Assembly: GCA_025093985.1 (NCBI GenBank)
Contig: JACAAK010000009.1
Coordinates: 2,356,001-2,420,000 of the forward strand
From: Calvatia gigantea
Lineage: Eukaryota > Basidiomycota > Agaricomycetes > Agaricales > Lycoperdaceae
Length of the DNA stretch: 64,000 bases
Direction of reading: 5' to 3'
Shown here one piece after another: positions 23,400 through 34,790 of this stretch (positions within the stretch are counted from its first letter, which is position 1; the number at the start of each line of letters is the position of its first letter). Position numbers and translations under genes: made by a program. Below the pieces are notes generated by a model. That model saw nothing but the letters and a program-made list of their open reading frames with translations. It did not search any database and was not told the origin of the DNA.

Positions 23400-24706
23400 T
23401 GTAACAGCAAAGCCATTTTCACGCATGAAAATCGCTAATCTAAGGCATACAAGCCTAATCTAACGATTGCATCGAACCTTCCTGTAGTAGTACGACCTAA
23501 TCTAAGAGCCCAACAGTATAATAAAAGAGTACTCGATCACTGTAGAACACTATGACCATTGATGATGGATAGTGGCGGCTACAGGATGACCACTGTGCTT
23601 AACAAAAAGCAATTCTAACAGTGTACCATATGACCAGTCATGATTCCAGCCGGACCAGGTGGTAAAACCATTCCAATGCATCTATACAGAGCTACAGGAC
23701 CCCTCCAATGAGCCTAGACTCAGGAAATAAGTCTGATGCGCTTAATCTAAAAGGATGATTGGTGTGTTCACAAGGAAATGCCACTGTTGTTAGATTAATG
23801 AACATCACTCAGCACTAATGACGCATATGGACGTGTTCATGTACAATCCACGGGGACACGTAGGAGAACAGTTCATGCAACGTCCAAAATCTTAGATGTT
23901 CTACATATTTAGAGAAGAATGCAGACCCAGAGAATGGGCTAAAACACAGCCTGGAACAAACAGATACCCAGAATCCTTCTGTATTTCCAATGTTTCACTA
24001 ATCTAACAGGTTGCGGCTCTCTTGGCACATGATCTAATCTACTGGTTTGTACCTTGCTTGATAATATGTTCCTAGTTGTGTAATCATTGTCTTGTCATAA
24101 CGAGCACCCAAATAATATATAAACCCCCTCTGAGGTGTCGGACGTGGCAAGGAACCTACTAGCCATTGCCTAGCCTTCAGAGCACAGTGAAAAGCGATCT
24201 ATTGTGCCTGAGTGAAGCAAAGTAATAAGTTCTTTCGAGATTAACTAGACTAAGTGACTTGAGCTAGGGTTGAGACCTTTTGATCTAAGAAGAAGACCTC
24301 AGGCTTACTCGTGAAGTGAGCTTAGATTAAGAGCGTATTGCATTGCTACACCCTGGTACTTGGTGTATCACAAGTGTAGGACAGTGCGCTTCTGGTCATT
24401 AACTTGATAAGAGTGAATCTTAGGGAGTACCTGAGGTTCTGTGTCTTGTTAACTTCTTAGATAAGGGACGCAAGTTGCACTTTTTACAGTGTAACTTGGC
24501 TTTGCTCTTCTTAGCGAAGGTAGTTAGCTATTCTAGTGTTCTCTATGCGTCGTTGTTTTGCATTATTTTGTGGAATTTTCCCTCATATTGTCAGATTGCC
24601 TCCCTACGAACTTGCCTTGTGCAGAAATCTTTAAAAATCTATTCCATCAGCTTAATCTAAGCCGAACATCCATATCACATTTAGTATTTCTATTTCTGCC
24701 TCTTTA
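23400..24706. mobile_element. 1.3-kb insertion with repeated TAATCTAA motif (solo-LTR-like)
   Basis: The insertion lies between GTGG (23396-23399) and GTGG (24707-24710) inside gypsy copy 2; related copies read straight through this site. It starts TGTAACAGCAAAGCC and ends CTGCCTCTTTA. There is no long ORF. A TATA-like AATAATATATAAACC near 24,110-24,125 would fit a promoter inside a solo LTR. The octamer TAATCTAA (or a 7/8 match, either strand) occurs about nine times, from 23,434 to 24,660. A partial second copy of the last 220 bp lies at 38616-38831. It is either a solo LTR of an unseen retroelement or a non-autonomous DNA transposon. Confidence 0.6.
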
Positions 24707-24710
24707 GTGG

Positions 24711-26070
24711 GCTGGTGTTAGAAGCTGTTCATTGAATACATCATGGATGGCCCATTCTTCTGGTAGGGGCTAGCCAATATGCTGCTTCTTCTATTTTTTT
24801 CTTAATAAGGAAAGGCCCATACTGTTTTTGGCCTAGTTTCTTTGATGTTTGATTGGTATAGATGTTGGTGTTTTCCAGCCATACCACATCACCTATCTGA
24901 TGTGTCTTGATGTGGGTTTTACTGTGGTCATATTATTGTTTCATCTTTTCTTAATATATCCATAGTACTGATACGGCATTATCTCAGGTGGCCTGGAAGT
25001 GTTTTAGAAATTCTGTGGTGACCAGGTTGTTTGTTGCTGGCTCATTCTTGCCCTTCCATGGGTTCCTTCCATAGTTTAGGAAGAATGGTGTTTCTTGTGT
25101 TCCTCTGTGTCGTTTGTCATTGTACTGGAATTCTGCAATGGAAAGCTATTCTGCCCAATCATTTTGATCATAATTGCAATATAGGTGGATGTATGTTTCC
25201 ACTTCTCTGTTGATGCATTCTGTTTGTCCATCAGTTTGTGGGTGATATGCCATTGATAGGTTCCGTTCTATGCCAAGTCCTTTGAATAACTCCTTGGTGA
25301 ATTCTGATGCGAATTGGGGTCCTTGGTCACTCAGTATCTTTCTTGGCAGTCCATGCAGTTTCTATATTTCATCTCAATAAACCCTTACAATGTCTTTGGA
25401 TGAAACATCTGTTGTTGTCACTATGAGTCGTATTATTTTTGTGAATTGATTGATGATGACCAGTATTGTGTCTTTCCCTTCTGACTCTGGTAATGGTCCG
25501 ATCATGTCAATGCTGATTTCTTCCCAAGGTCCATTCAGTATAGGGAGGGGGTGAAGCAGTGATTTGAGTGGCGTTATTCTAGTTTTATTCCTCTAGCAGG
25601 CTTGGCACCCTCGGATGTACCTCTTTACATCTTTTCTTATTGTTGGCCACCAGTAGTCGTGGTTGACTAGTTCCATCATTCTATGCTGACCTGGGTGTCC
25701 TATATCTGGGATGTCATGATATTGTGTTAGAATTTCTTTCCGTAGTTTTGGGTCAGATGGGACATATGCACTATTTTGTCTGTAGATAATTCTGTGGTCC
25801 TCAGTGAGTTTGGACTCTGGTTTTCTTAGCTTGGTAAGGACTGTCATCTTGCACTGGGACTTGTTCCAGATCCGTTCTAGGAATGTTGGCTCAAGGAATA
25901 ATTCTGTCTGTAAAAGCACAGTGTCATCCATGTTTTCTGTTTGCAGCCAGCTTTCTCAGATTATGGTGACTAGTTTGTCTTCTTGTTCTTCTGGTATTTG
26001 GTGGATTCAGGACAATAGGTCAGCCTTCATGTTTATTTTTCCAGATATGTGTCACAGTATGAAGTTATAG
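24711..26070 (-). pseudogene. pol: pol 3' region of gypsy copy 2 (integrase)
   Basis: The integrase zinc-binding segment is clear at 25,930-25,593 (ILTQYHDIPDIGHPGQHRMM, DYWWPTIRKDVKRYIRGCQAC). It is followed towards lower coordinates by the integrase core and the linker to the chromodomain (WAIHDVFNEQL). The frame is broken by stops and is CpG-poor. The sequence is cut at 26,071, just at the start of RNase H. Confidence 0.8.
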
Positions 26071-26327
26071 TGTTACGACCTTAGTCTGAGTAAACCTCAG
26101 GTTGCAACTTAGGCTAAGACTTGAGGGCAAGTAAGGGAAGAGGACAAGAAATGGTTAAGCGTACCAAATACAGGAGTATGTATGTACACTTAAATATGAT
26201 AAACATCCAGTTGAACAGATGGAGATGACTATATAAAATGTCTGATGACAATGGCGCAGTAGTTACTGGGGGTCAATACCTGGAGATTGCTGGACTAGAA
26301 TAGGTAAAACAGGTACAAGACAGGGCA

Positions 26328-26869
26328 TGTTGAATCTTGCTCCGTACCACTACATTGGTTCAGTCTATTTATAGCTGAAACGGGGTTCGAGTATTTCACC
26401 TTCAGAGGGTCGATAATAACGGACACTATTATGGACTATGCATGTAGGATACCGCACTGTAAGTAGCAGGTAGATACTACGCATGGAACCTTCTAGTACA
26501 TGCGGACATGCACAGTATGCTCCAATTATGCTACTGGTAGTTAGACCTCACCCGTATAAGGGTTTAGAGTGCACAGACCAGGGATATTAGTATATATACC
26601 CTATGTAGCATTGTAGTATGTAATCCCTTTGGATACGCCTTCGGGCGTAAGACACTATGTTTTCTCTCCTCTACGCTAGCTTCTTTAAGCACTGCTTCCC
26701 TTCTCCTCAAGACTCTCTGAGTACGATGGTATAAGCAGGACTATGTCCGCTACCATGCGCCTCTCCTACTGGACCGTCTCCCGGATGAATACGACTACCC
26801 TCCACCGCTGACGCCTACACGCTTAGGTAGTGTGAACTTATATTGGGATGTCTACTTGTTCTCTCAACA
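26328..26869 (+). repeat. Left LTR of coding-poor element copy 2
   Basis: 542 bp, TG...CA ends, followed by GGTTATGGGCCC (26870-26881), the presumed primer-binding site. Confidence 0.9.
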
Positions 26870-29800
26870 GGTTATGGGCCCTGACCGCCGCTCACTCGGA
26901 CCGCGTTAGCAACGCTGGTAGAGTTTGAGGAGGCTACGGTCGCTTTCAACCTGGGAGACAGTGGTGCCTTTGGTCCACTTGATACCCTGTCTAACCCATG
27001 TTGTGAACGCGTGCACTACGCACAGCAGTCCTACATGATGCTGACACGTTGTTACCCGTTCTTGGTTTTTGATCTGGCAAACCATCATCTTCGGTCTGGT
27101 TCGACCGCTTTAGGTCCGCTCCCCATTTTGGGTTGCAGCAGAACTGTTCCGCTCTGGTTGCTCCACCTCTGTTCTGGTATTCTCTCTCTGATTAACGACA
27201 ATGCTTTGGGCTTTCTGGGATTCTCTTCAGATCCGCCTCAGTAATTTACTATATGATGTATCATTTACGCTGAGCATTATACTCCGCTTTGCTGGTAAAT
27301 TAGCTGGTCTTAGTGACCGCAATAATACCGCGGTGTCAGGCAATTTATAAGCCTTGTGTTCTTGTGTTTCAAGTCAATTGGGCAAGTCCCGCCTTGAGTA
27401 GAATAACACACCACGAGCATATACCTGAGCTATTTGACCCACTTAAGCTGGCAGCTATAAGCCGCTAAGGCCCGCTTAATCAAATAAAGCTGGGATATAG
27501 AAAACATCTTTGAGAAGTCCGCCGTTTGTTCCTTCGCTTCAGGCTTCAACGCTTTACCCCCTTCCACGTCTATTCGACTACCGCTTTATTCTTTCTACGG
27601 ATAGCTCATGCGCTATAAACGCTTTATGCCACGCTAAGGCAGTGGGCCGCTACATTTGCAGCGCTTAAACGGCAGCAGCATTTGCAGCATTCGCAAAAAT
27701 ATCCAAAGAAGATAGCAAGGAGAAGAACGCTAATCGCGTCCTTGCAGCTGGGAAATAAGGGGAGAAGGATAATGAGCTGGTAATACCGCCATTATGTCGT
27801 TTCAGGAAATACTTCAGAATATAGTTTAAATATGTCGCTGGCTCAAGCGACTGCCGCCATATACTATTTCTCTTATAGAGGAGCCGCGTCGCTATATATC
27901 GCGCCCTGCTTCTAGCATCAACGTTCCTTCACTTGTGTTAAGCGCATGTCCATGCGCCCAAGTTTGAAGACCTGTTTTAAGTCAGAGTATGGACGAGCAC
28001 GTTAAAATGCTTTGTCCGCCAACTACAGGAATAACAATGATTGCTTTAAGGAAGTTTGACTTCATGGAAGTCGCCGTCCACGATTAGGACTTGAGCGCAC
28101 CATTTAGCAACTATAATTGAGAAAGAGGATGAGGATAGCACCATACGATGCAATGCGCCGACGAATTCCTTAAGAAATCCTTTAGACCGCTCTTTACGGA
28201 GCTTGGCGCCGGAGGAGTTCTTGAGTCGCCATCTTCGGATGTCGCTGACCTTGATAACCAATGGATGGATATACGGTAGTACTTTCGACTTCATACTCCT
28301 TGATAAATGCTACGAATAACGGTGTGCCGCGTGAGATGTAAGCGCTGGCTATAAATCCTTTTCTACGCAACAAGTGAGAAATCCTTGCGGGTTATATGAA
28401 GATGATAGCGGGAGCATGTCGCTCTATTCACTTGAGAAGAATATCCTCTGTAGGATCTCGTGAATCGCATCATTACAAAGAAAGGAAATTACAACACGTC
28501 TAGGAATTAGCAGAATAGCTCCCAATGTATAACGGTTGAGCTTCAGCACTATGTCACCAGAATTAATTCTTAGACCTCGCCACTTTATATTAGGCTTGAG
28601 GCAAGAAACTGGAATCCTACGGGAACGACAAGTATCTGAACTGCTTTCATATTCCAGCATTAGTCTACGACATTAGGGATGAAAGATTTGTAGCGCCACA
28701 TTAAGTGTGCGGCCGATCTATATCGAGAAAATCTTATAACGTATGTCCTCGAGTGTAATGCTTTTGAGGCAATCGTTAAAGGTCACCACCTTTGCAATAA
28801 GTCATACAGAGCTGTATTAGTTCACCCAATCTCATCGTTGTACATGAACTTGCGATTACAAGCAAGGAGATGAATGGTCGTTGAACACTACGCCTACTAG
28901 ACTATATCGTTTGACATCATCGAACAGAACTTCCCATGATTATGCCTTTTCCACTCGTCCTTTACGACTTGTCGAAATGATTGCATGATTTCATTGCCAC
29001 TCTGGATTATTTCACAAGGGAAACTGCATCAGTACCTTTATCCAGAATCTTTTATACGAATATCCTCATCCTCGAGCGTAATACTCGGACTTGATGGAAT
29101 TGCTAGTCGTCTATTACGACGCTACTCTATGACTTCTCATCTCATGATGATAGTTGTCCTCCTTCGAAAGAAGATATGAGGCTCTAAGATTCATTAGAGA
29201 AACCTCTACAGTATAGCTGACAACGGCCAATGTCGCAACTGAATATGGAGGAGAGTTTGTCTAAACAAGAGCAAAAGCAAACATTCGTGGCATGAATAAC
29301 CCACTTAAAACCTCCTACTCCCAATGCTTTCGCAACGGTTGATGTAGAGAGACTGATCCGCACTACACTTTGAGAGCCTAAAAGCTTTATGGCAACGGGA
29401 ATGTCTTACCCGTCTCAGTGATAGCTAGCGTTGACTAGAGTGTAACACGCCAGTCCAAGCGTTTATAGTGGAAGACACTTAATTGTGTAAATCAAGGGAT
29501 AAACCATTAATTTGGTTCTGTACTGTGGGTTTGGTTTTGCGGCACATCAGTTAACATGATGACCACCCAAACATGATCGCTTATTCGAGATGTAACATAC
29601 CTCGATCGTTTGATCAACGAGAACTTTCGAGTTCAAGCGGCACACAGAAAGGCTTAACGTTCTACGAACAATCCACATTTGGATGCCTTACTCGATGAGG
29701 GAATATACCCTTAAACGTCATGATTCAGCAACTGGATAGCAGTAAAACCAGTTCATTTGCAAAGAAGAGAGCAAAACCTGCACGAAGCAAGAGATAGCAA

Positions 29801-31079
29801 TTTCTTTATCCGCCATCTTTCGATGTCGCAGGATATATTCCATTAAACTCCAAGATCACCTCCTGATTCCGTCCCATTTCCATTCGAGAAATCTCCGCCC
29901 ACCATATCCTATGTCTTACGCTGATATATTCGCCAATTTGATGCAATATGCGCATCCTTTACAGGATATCTACCGCTTTTGACACACTACACTTCTGTGT
30001 CGCCACTTATGTGGAACGACCATTGTGGAGGAGTTATAGAATAAAATGCTGGTTGATACGCACCGCACAATTGAACCTGACTAGGAAAGACCGCACTGTT
30101 CATTACACAGGTCACCTACAGGAAGACTATAATGGATTAGGCGTTCAATTTCAAAGAAGAACTCGTTTGGACTCACCAACTAGAGTTGGACAAGCATAAG
30201 ACTTGCTACGCGTTCACGCTAGCGTCTACCAGAAAAGCACAACAGCTCGGATAGATCATCCTAAAAATATGTGATGGTTATACCTCCATATGAGCTTTCG
30301 CCTCGCATAGCTTAACAAACTTGCGAGAAAATTCTTTTATTTCTGGAATTGCATCGATAATGATCCGCCATTAACAATGCGCGTTGACATTTAAATCGAA
30401 AACACTCGTCGCTGAGGGAGGAGTACAGTAAAACAAGTTCTTAATCGCTGAATAACCGCATACGATTAAAGCTTTCAATGGCTACACTTCGCCGGTCCGT
30501 CTTAATTGATGTGCGCCGCGGTGGTTCGTAACATGATAAACACTCTCTGAGCCCTAAAAAGCGATATGATTGAGTAACATGTATTAGGAAACTTAACATG
30601 CTGAAAAGCATGGAGGAGAACAACGGATACAGTATTCTTACTCCAAATCCGATAACCGCCTTATCCTGCGTTTAACAGCAAAGGAACTTCATTAAGTTGA
30701 AGGTATCGCTTTTGTGATTCAATTCTCCAGTTATCCGTGCATAAGAGAAATGCTTAGCGTTGATGACAAAACTGCTTTTGCAGACTGGATGAGAAGATAC
30801 ACTGGAATAATCTGACGGGCTTTGGCTTACCAGATAAGAAGAGAGTTTGAATGACACCAGACGAGCACTATACGTGTTATGTGGAAGGATTCTTTGATCC
30901 TTGATTGAGCTGGATCTAATCCGCCTTCATATGATTACGCTGGATTTTATCCGCATTTTCCAAAACCACTTCGTCAACCTCGCTTTGACAATAAAAGTCT
31001 AATGGATCCGCAATAAGCTGGCTCAAGTGACTGCCGCGATGCGATGTAACTAGCTGGCTCGAGCGACTGCCGCAACATG

Positions 31080-31790
31080 ATACCAATTCCTACGTTATTG
31101 CGAGCCCTCCTCCTTGGAGTCGATGGGGAAAATATAAAGGATATGATATTCCTTTCCGCCTTCATACGAAGATGCTTGGATAAAAATATTAGGTTCAGAA
31201 ATATTCCTTTCCGCCACAGTCGCTGGAAAAATATATTTATAGGACTTTCAATTGTTCCTATCGCCTCTTGCGAGCCGCTGATAAAACAACTGGGGAGTTA
31301 TCCCCGCCGACGTCTCAAGATGAGCGTCTTGGGCAAAAATAACATTAGGAAATTATTCCTTCCTCCTCTAACGAGTTGTAGGAGAAAATATTATAAGGTT
31401 TATGCTTTTACCTTTCCACCTCTTACGAGTTGTTGGATAAAATAAATCAGGAACATATTCCTTCATACTCATTCAAGAGTCGACTGTAAAAATATGGCAG
31501 GAACTTATTCCTTTCGGAAAGATAAAAATATGATAGGGTCTAACGATCCTTTCTCTCTTTTACAAGATCGAGGAAAAACTTCATAGGTTTTGAATGTAAC
31601 CTTCCACCTCTTCGTGAGTCTATGGTAAAACATCTACATGGAATTTATCCATCCGCCTCAAAACCGAGAGTCCGGAAAAATATATGGGGTCAATTTCAAG
31701 ATCCTTCCACCTCTTCGGAGTTGTATGGAAAAACAAATAAGGGACTTAATCGTTCCTCCCTCCTTTTCGGAGTTGATGGGAAATAACAAA
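31080..31790 (+). repeat. Degenerate ~70-bp tandem repeats inside the coding-poor element
   Basis: About ten diverged units each carry a CCTTYCRCCTCTTNCGAGT-like core, then TGTTGGAAAAATA, then a variable AGGNNNTTATTC-like tail. The core (CCTCTTACGAGTTGTTGG and variants) can form a short stem. I set the unit by eye; its period varies from about 55 to 80 bp. Confidence 0.6.
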
Positions 31791-32492
31791 AAGTGTGTAT
31801 GCATTCCTTGGGACTGAATCCTTAATCCGCATCAGCCGAAATGCCTTTTGCATGGAGGAAAATTGCATAAGACCACTTCCATTCGCGAATCCATTAATTT
31901 GGAATTTGTTCGAGTCAAATCAGAACAAGGCTTGTAGCATCATTGCTTCGCCGGCTCACAGGACTGCCGCGGCTGATTGATCTACATAACCGCAAAGTGA
32001 CGGCCTTGGTTATGCTGGCTTAGTACTGCCGCTTTCCTGATCTCACAATAATCGTATGCTGAATAAGCAAAAATGGTTTTTGTACTTCGCACCTACGCGG
32101 AAAAACAGACTTGTTGAACGCTTCGAAAGAATTGCGGTTTACAATTTCTGGAGGAGCCTTTTTAGGCTTTCCTACTCCTTACTCTTAGACGAAAGTCGCA
32201 GCGAGTTAGTCGCGGGAGTTTAAAAGTTGAGTTAAAGGATATTTGATAGCTCAAAGCAATTGTCGTTGCGTCCTTTATGGCCATCATAGCAAACGCTAGC
32301 ATCAATTCCTCTCCGCTACAGGAATGCTTTTCCAACTTTCAAAAGCTGGTTAATTCCGCATGATCGTTGATGACTCTGACATTTGATGATCGGCACTGCC
32401 GCTCTTTTGTTGAAGATTCCAATGTCTAAGTCTGGTTTCAATACCGCTAGATTATTGAAGTGTTAATCTTCCCCCCTTCAAGTGAGGAGGAG

Positions 32493-33034
32493 TGTTGAAT
32501 CTCGCTCCGTACCACTACGTTGGTTCAGTCTATTTATAGCTGAAACGGGGTTCGAGTATTTCACCTTCAGAGGGTCGATAATAACGGACACTATTATGGA
32601 CTACGCATGTAGGATACCGCACTGTAAGTAGCAGGTAGATACTATGCATGGAACCTTCTAGTACATGCGGACATGCACAGTATGCTCCAATTATGCTACT
32701 GGTAGTTAGACCTCACCCGTATAAGGGTTTAGAGTGCACAGACCAGGGATATTAGTATATATACCCTATGTAGCATTGTAGTATGTAATCCCTTTGGATA
32801 CGCCTTCGGGCGTAAGACACTATGTTTTCTCTCCTCTACGCTAGCTTCTTTAAGCACCGCTTCCCTTCTCCTCAAGACTCTCTGAGTACGATGGTATAAG
32901 CAGGACTATGTCCGCTACCATGCGCCTCTCCTACTGGACCGTCTTCCGGATGAATACGACTACCCTCCACCGCTGACGCCTACACGCTTAGGTAGTGTGA
33001 ACTTATATTGGGATGTCTACTCGTTCTCTCAACA
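32493..33034 (+). repeat. Right LTR of coding-poor element copy 2
   Basis: 542 bp; preceded by purine tract AAGTGAGGAGGAG and followed by target duplication GGGCA. Confidence 0.9.
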
Positions 33035-33113
33035 GGGCAGAATGCAGACAAGTATGGAGCAAGTAAGAATAGGCGAAAGTTCACAACATTACCCCCCAAT
33101 TTGGCTTCATGCC

Positions 33114-34097
33114 TCAGGAAGCTTCGTCAAAGTCACCATTGACTATGGCGGAGGCGAGGGCTTTCTTGGTGGCTCTGATGAGGTACTTTCCATTGTTGGA
33201 TCGTGCAAAGAAGATAGGCAAGTGGCTTCGACTATCTTGACAGATAGGGACTGGGACACCATTGAATGGGAAGTTGGTTGTGGTGGAGTTGTCCCAATAG
33301 TTCTTGACTATCAATTTCCAGTAGTGTTGGTCCTTTTCTTGTCCTGGCAACACAGTGCAGAATCTTGCAGGAGGGAGAAAAACCAATATGAGTTGTGGTG
33401 GAGTGATTGTTTTTATGAAGTGGTGAAGTGAGTTGACTTCTTCCTTCATAGAGACAGTTGCTTCTTCATCCATGGGTGTGTCGGATTGGGTTAGTGGTGC
33501 AGGGTTGATCGTAGTGTGGAGCTCGGAAAGGGTGCTGTGGATTCTGTTGACGAGGGCATTGATTTCTGGGTCTTCAGTGGTCTTATTGCATCTGAGTAGG
33601 TTCATGGCCATGTTGGCAAGCTCCAGGAAGATGTCAGCGATATTGAGGTATTTGAATACTTCTAATCTGAGGTTGATGTGGTTGTGGAGACTGTGGATGT
33701 GGTCTTGTTTGCTAGGTGTTAGTGTGGATTGTTCTAGGGCTCAGAAGATGGCAGGGATGTGTTGATTGGTGGATGAAGATGTGTTGGTGAACCCTGCATA
33801 CATGTTGGCAAAAGTGATGCATGTAGTAGCAAGGGCAATGTGCCTGTTGACAACTAGCCATTTATTTTGGGCAGTGATGGTTTCTATTTTGTTGTTGGTG
33901 GCCTTGTCAACATCTTTTAGTAGGGATTCGAGGAGTCCTTGTGCTGGGGATGGTGTGGTGGCGAGGTTATAACAGGTATCTTGGAGGGCAGGTGCTTGGC
34001 TGTTGCCTGGCTCTGGGAGGGGAATGGAGGAGATTATGGTTGGATTGGGGCAGATGAGGGAATGGATAGTGACACAGTTGGCTTGGGAGGAAAGCAT
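33114..34097 (-). pseudogene. ORF3 of gypsy copy 3 (one internal TGA)
   Basis: ATG 34097 (MLSSQANCVTIHSLICPNPT), 328 codons, no net indel against the intact ORF3. Its only nonsense codon is TGA 33743-33741 after PAIF, the same codon as in copies 2 and 4. It ends DFDEAS. The pol stop and two codons precede the ATG in frame. Confidence 0.8.
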
Positions 34098-34103
34098 GTT
34101 TGG

Positions 34104-34465
34104 CTAGTTTCTTTGGTTTGGTGATGATTTTTTGTTTTTTCTACCCCCCTTTTTATGGGTATCCTCTGGATGCCTCTTTTGGTAGTCCACTATTGTGTCT
34201 TGAGCATTTGTCAGGTTGGATTCTGCTGTCCATGTATCTTCTTTGTTGTTGTATCCCTTCCAGTGGACTAGGAATTGATAGCCCCTTCCATGTTTCCTTC
34301 GTCTGCAGATTTCCTCTACTTCGTACTCTTCTTCATTGTTGATGATGATCAGGTTGGGTGCTGATGGCTGTTTCTGGCTCAGGAACTCGGCCTTGTGGGC
34401 TGGTGACAGGAGCTGTTCATTGAATACATCATGGATGGCCCATCCATCTGGCAATATTAGCCGAT
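34104..34465 (-). pseudogene. pol: pol C-terminus with chromodomain, gypsy copy 3
   Basis: Frame is open from WAIHDVFNEQLLSPAHKAEF through the chromodomain (EEYEVEEICRRRKHGRGYQF, LVHWKGYNNKEDTWTAESNL) to the TAG just before ORF3. Chromodomains at the pol end direct integration to marked chromatin in chromoviruses. The upstream part was lost when copy 4 inserted at 34,466 and the later deletion occurred. Confidence 0.8.
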
Positions 34466-34790
34466 TGTTACGACCTTAGTCTGAGTTAACCTCAGGTTGC
34501 AACTTGGGCTAAGACTTGAGGGCGAGTAAGGGGAGAGGAACTAAGTGGTTAAGTGTACCGAATACAGGAGTGTGTATGTATACTTAAATACAGAAGGAAC
34601 ATCCAGTTGAATGGATGGAAATAACTACATGAAACATCCGATGATTATGACATAGTAGTTATGAGTCAGAGCTCGGAGATTGCGCAGACAGGAATAGCTG
34701 AAACAGGTACACAGGAGATTGGAATACAGATGAAGTAAGGAACATGATATAATCGATGAAAAGTTCACAACAATACCCCCCAATTAGGCT

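Larger units (their letters stand above)
21783..26070 (-). mobile_element. Gypsy copy 2, 3' half only (minus strand), disrupted
   Basis: It begins with a 307-bp LTR (21783-22089; TGTTACGAC to CATAACA as read on plus), followed by the purine tract (CCCCCC on plus), ORF3, pol end with chromodomain, and then integrase to the start of RNase H. A 1.3-kb element (23400-24706) interrupts it inside the pol end. At 26071 it is cut by the LTR of gypsy copy 3. The upstream pol and gag and the 5' LTR are not found in the window. Confidence 0.85.
26328..33034 (+). mobile_element. Full-length coding-poor LTR retroelement, young copy 2 (LARD-like), 6.7 kb
   Basis: Two 542-bp LTRs (26328-26869 and 32493-33034; TGTTGAATC to CTCTCAACA) differ at seven positions by my reading. 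Target duplication GGGCA stands at 26323-26327 and 33035-33039. After the left LTR comes GGTTATGGGCCC, which resembles a primer-binding site complementary to an internal tRNA-iMet segment as in copia elements. Before the right LTR is a purine tract AAGTGAGGAGGAG. The 5.6-kb interior has no ORF above about 85 codons on either strand and no Gag, RT or integrase motif. It therefore fits a large retrotransposon derivative that depends on a partner. The LTR of gypsy copy 3 was the target; an uninterrupted form of the site is at 38,560-38,580. Confidence 0.88.

Noticed and set aside
31080..31790. Regular repeats as a possible CRISPR array
   Set aside because: Units are degenerate and tandem without unique spacers, and lie inside a fungal LTR element.
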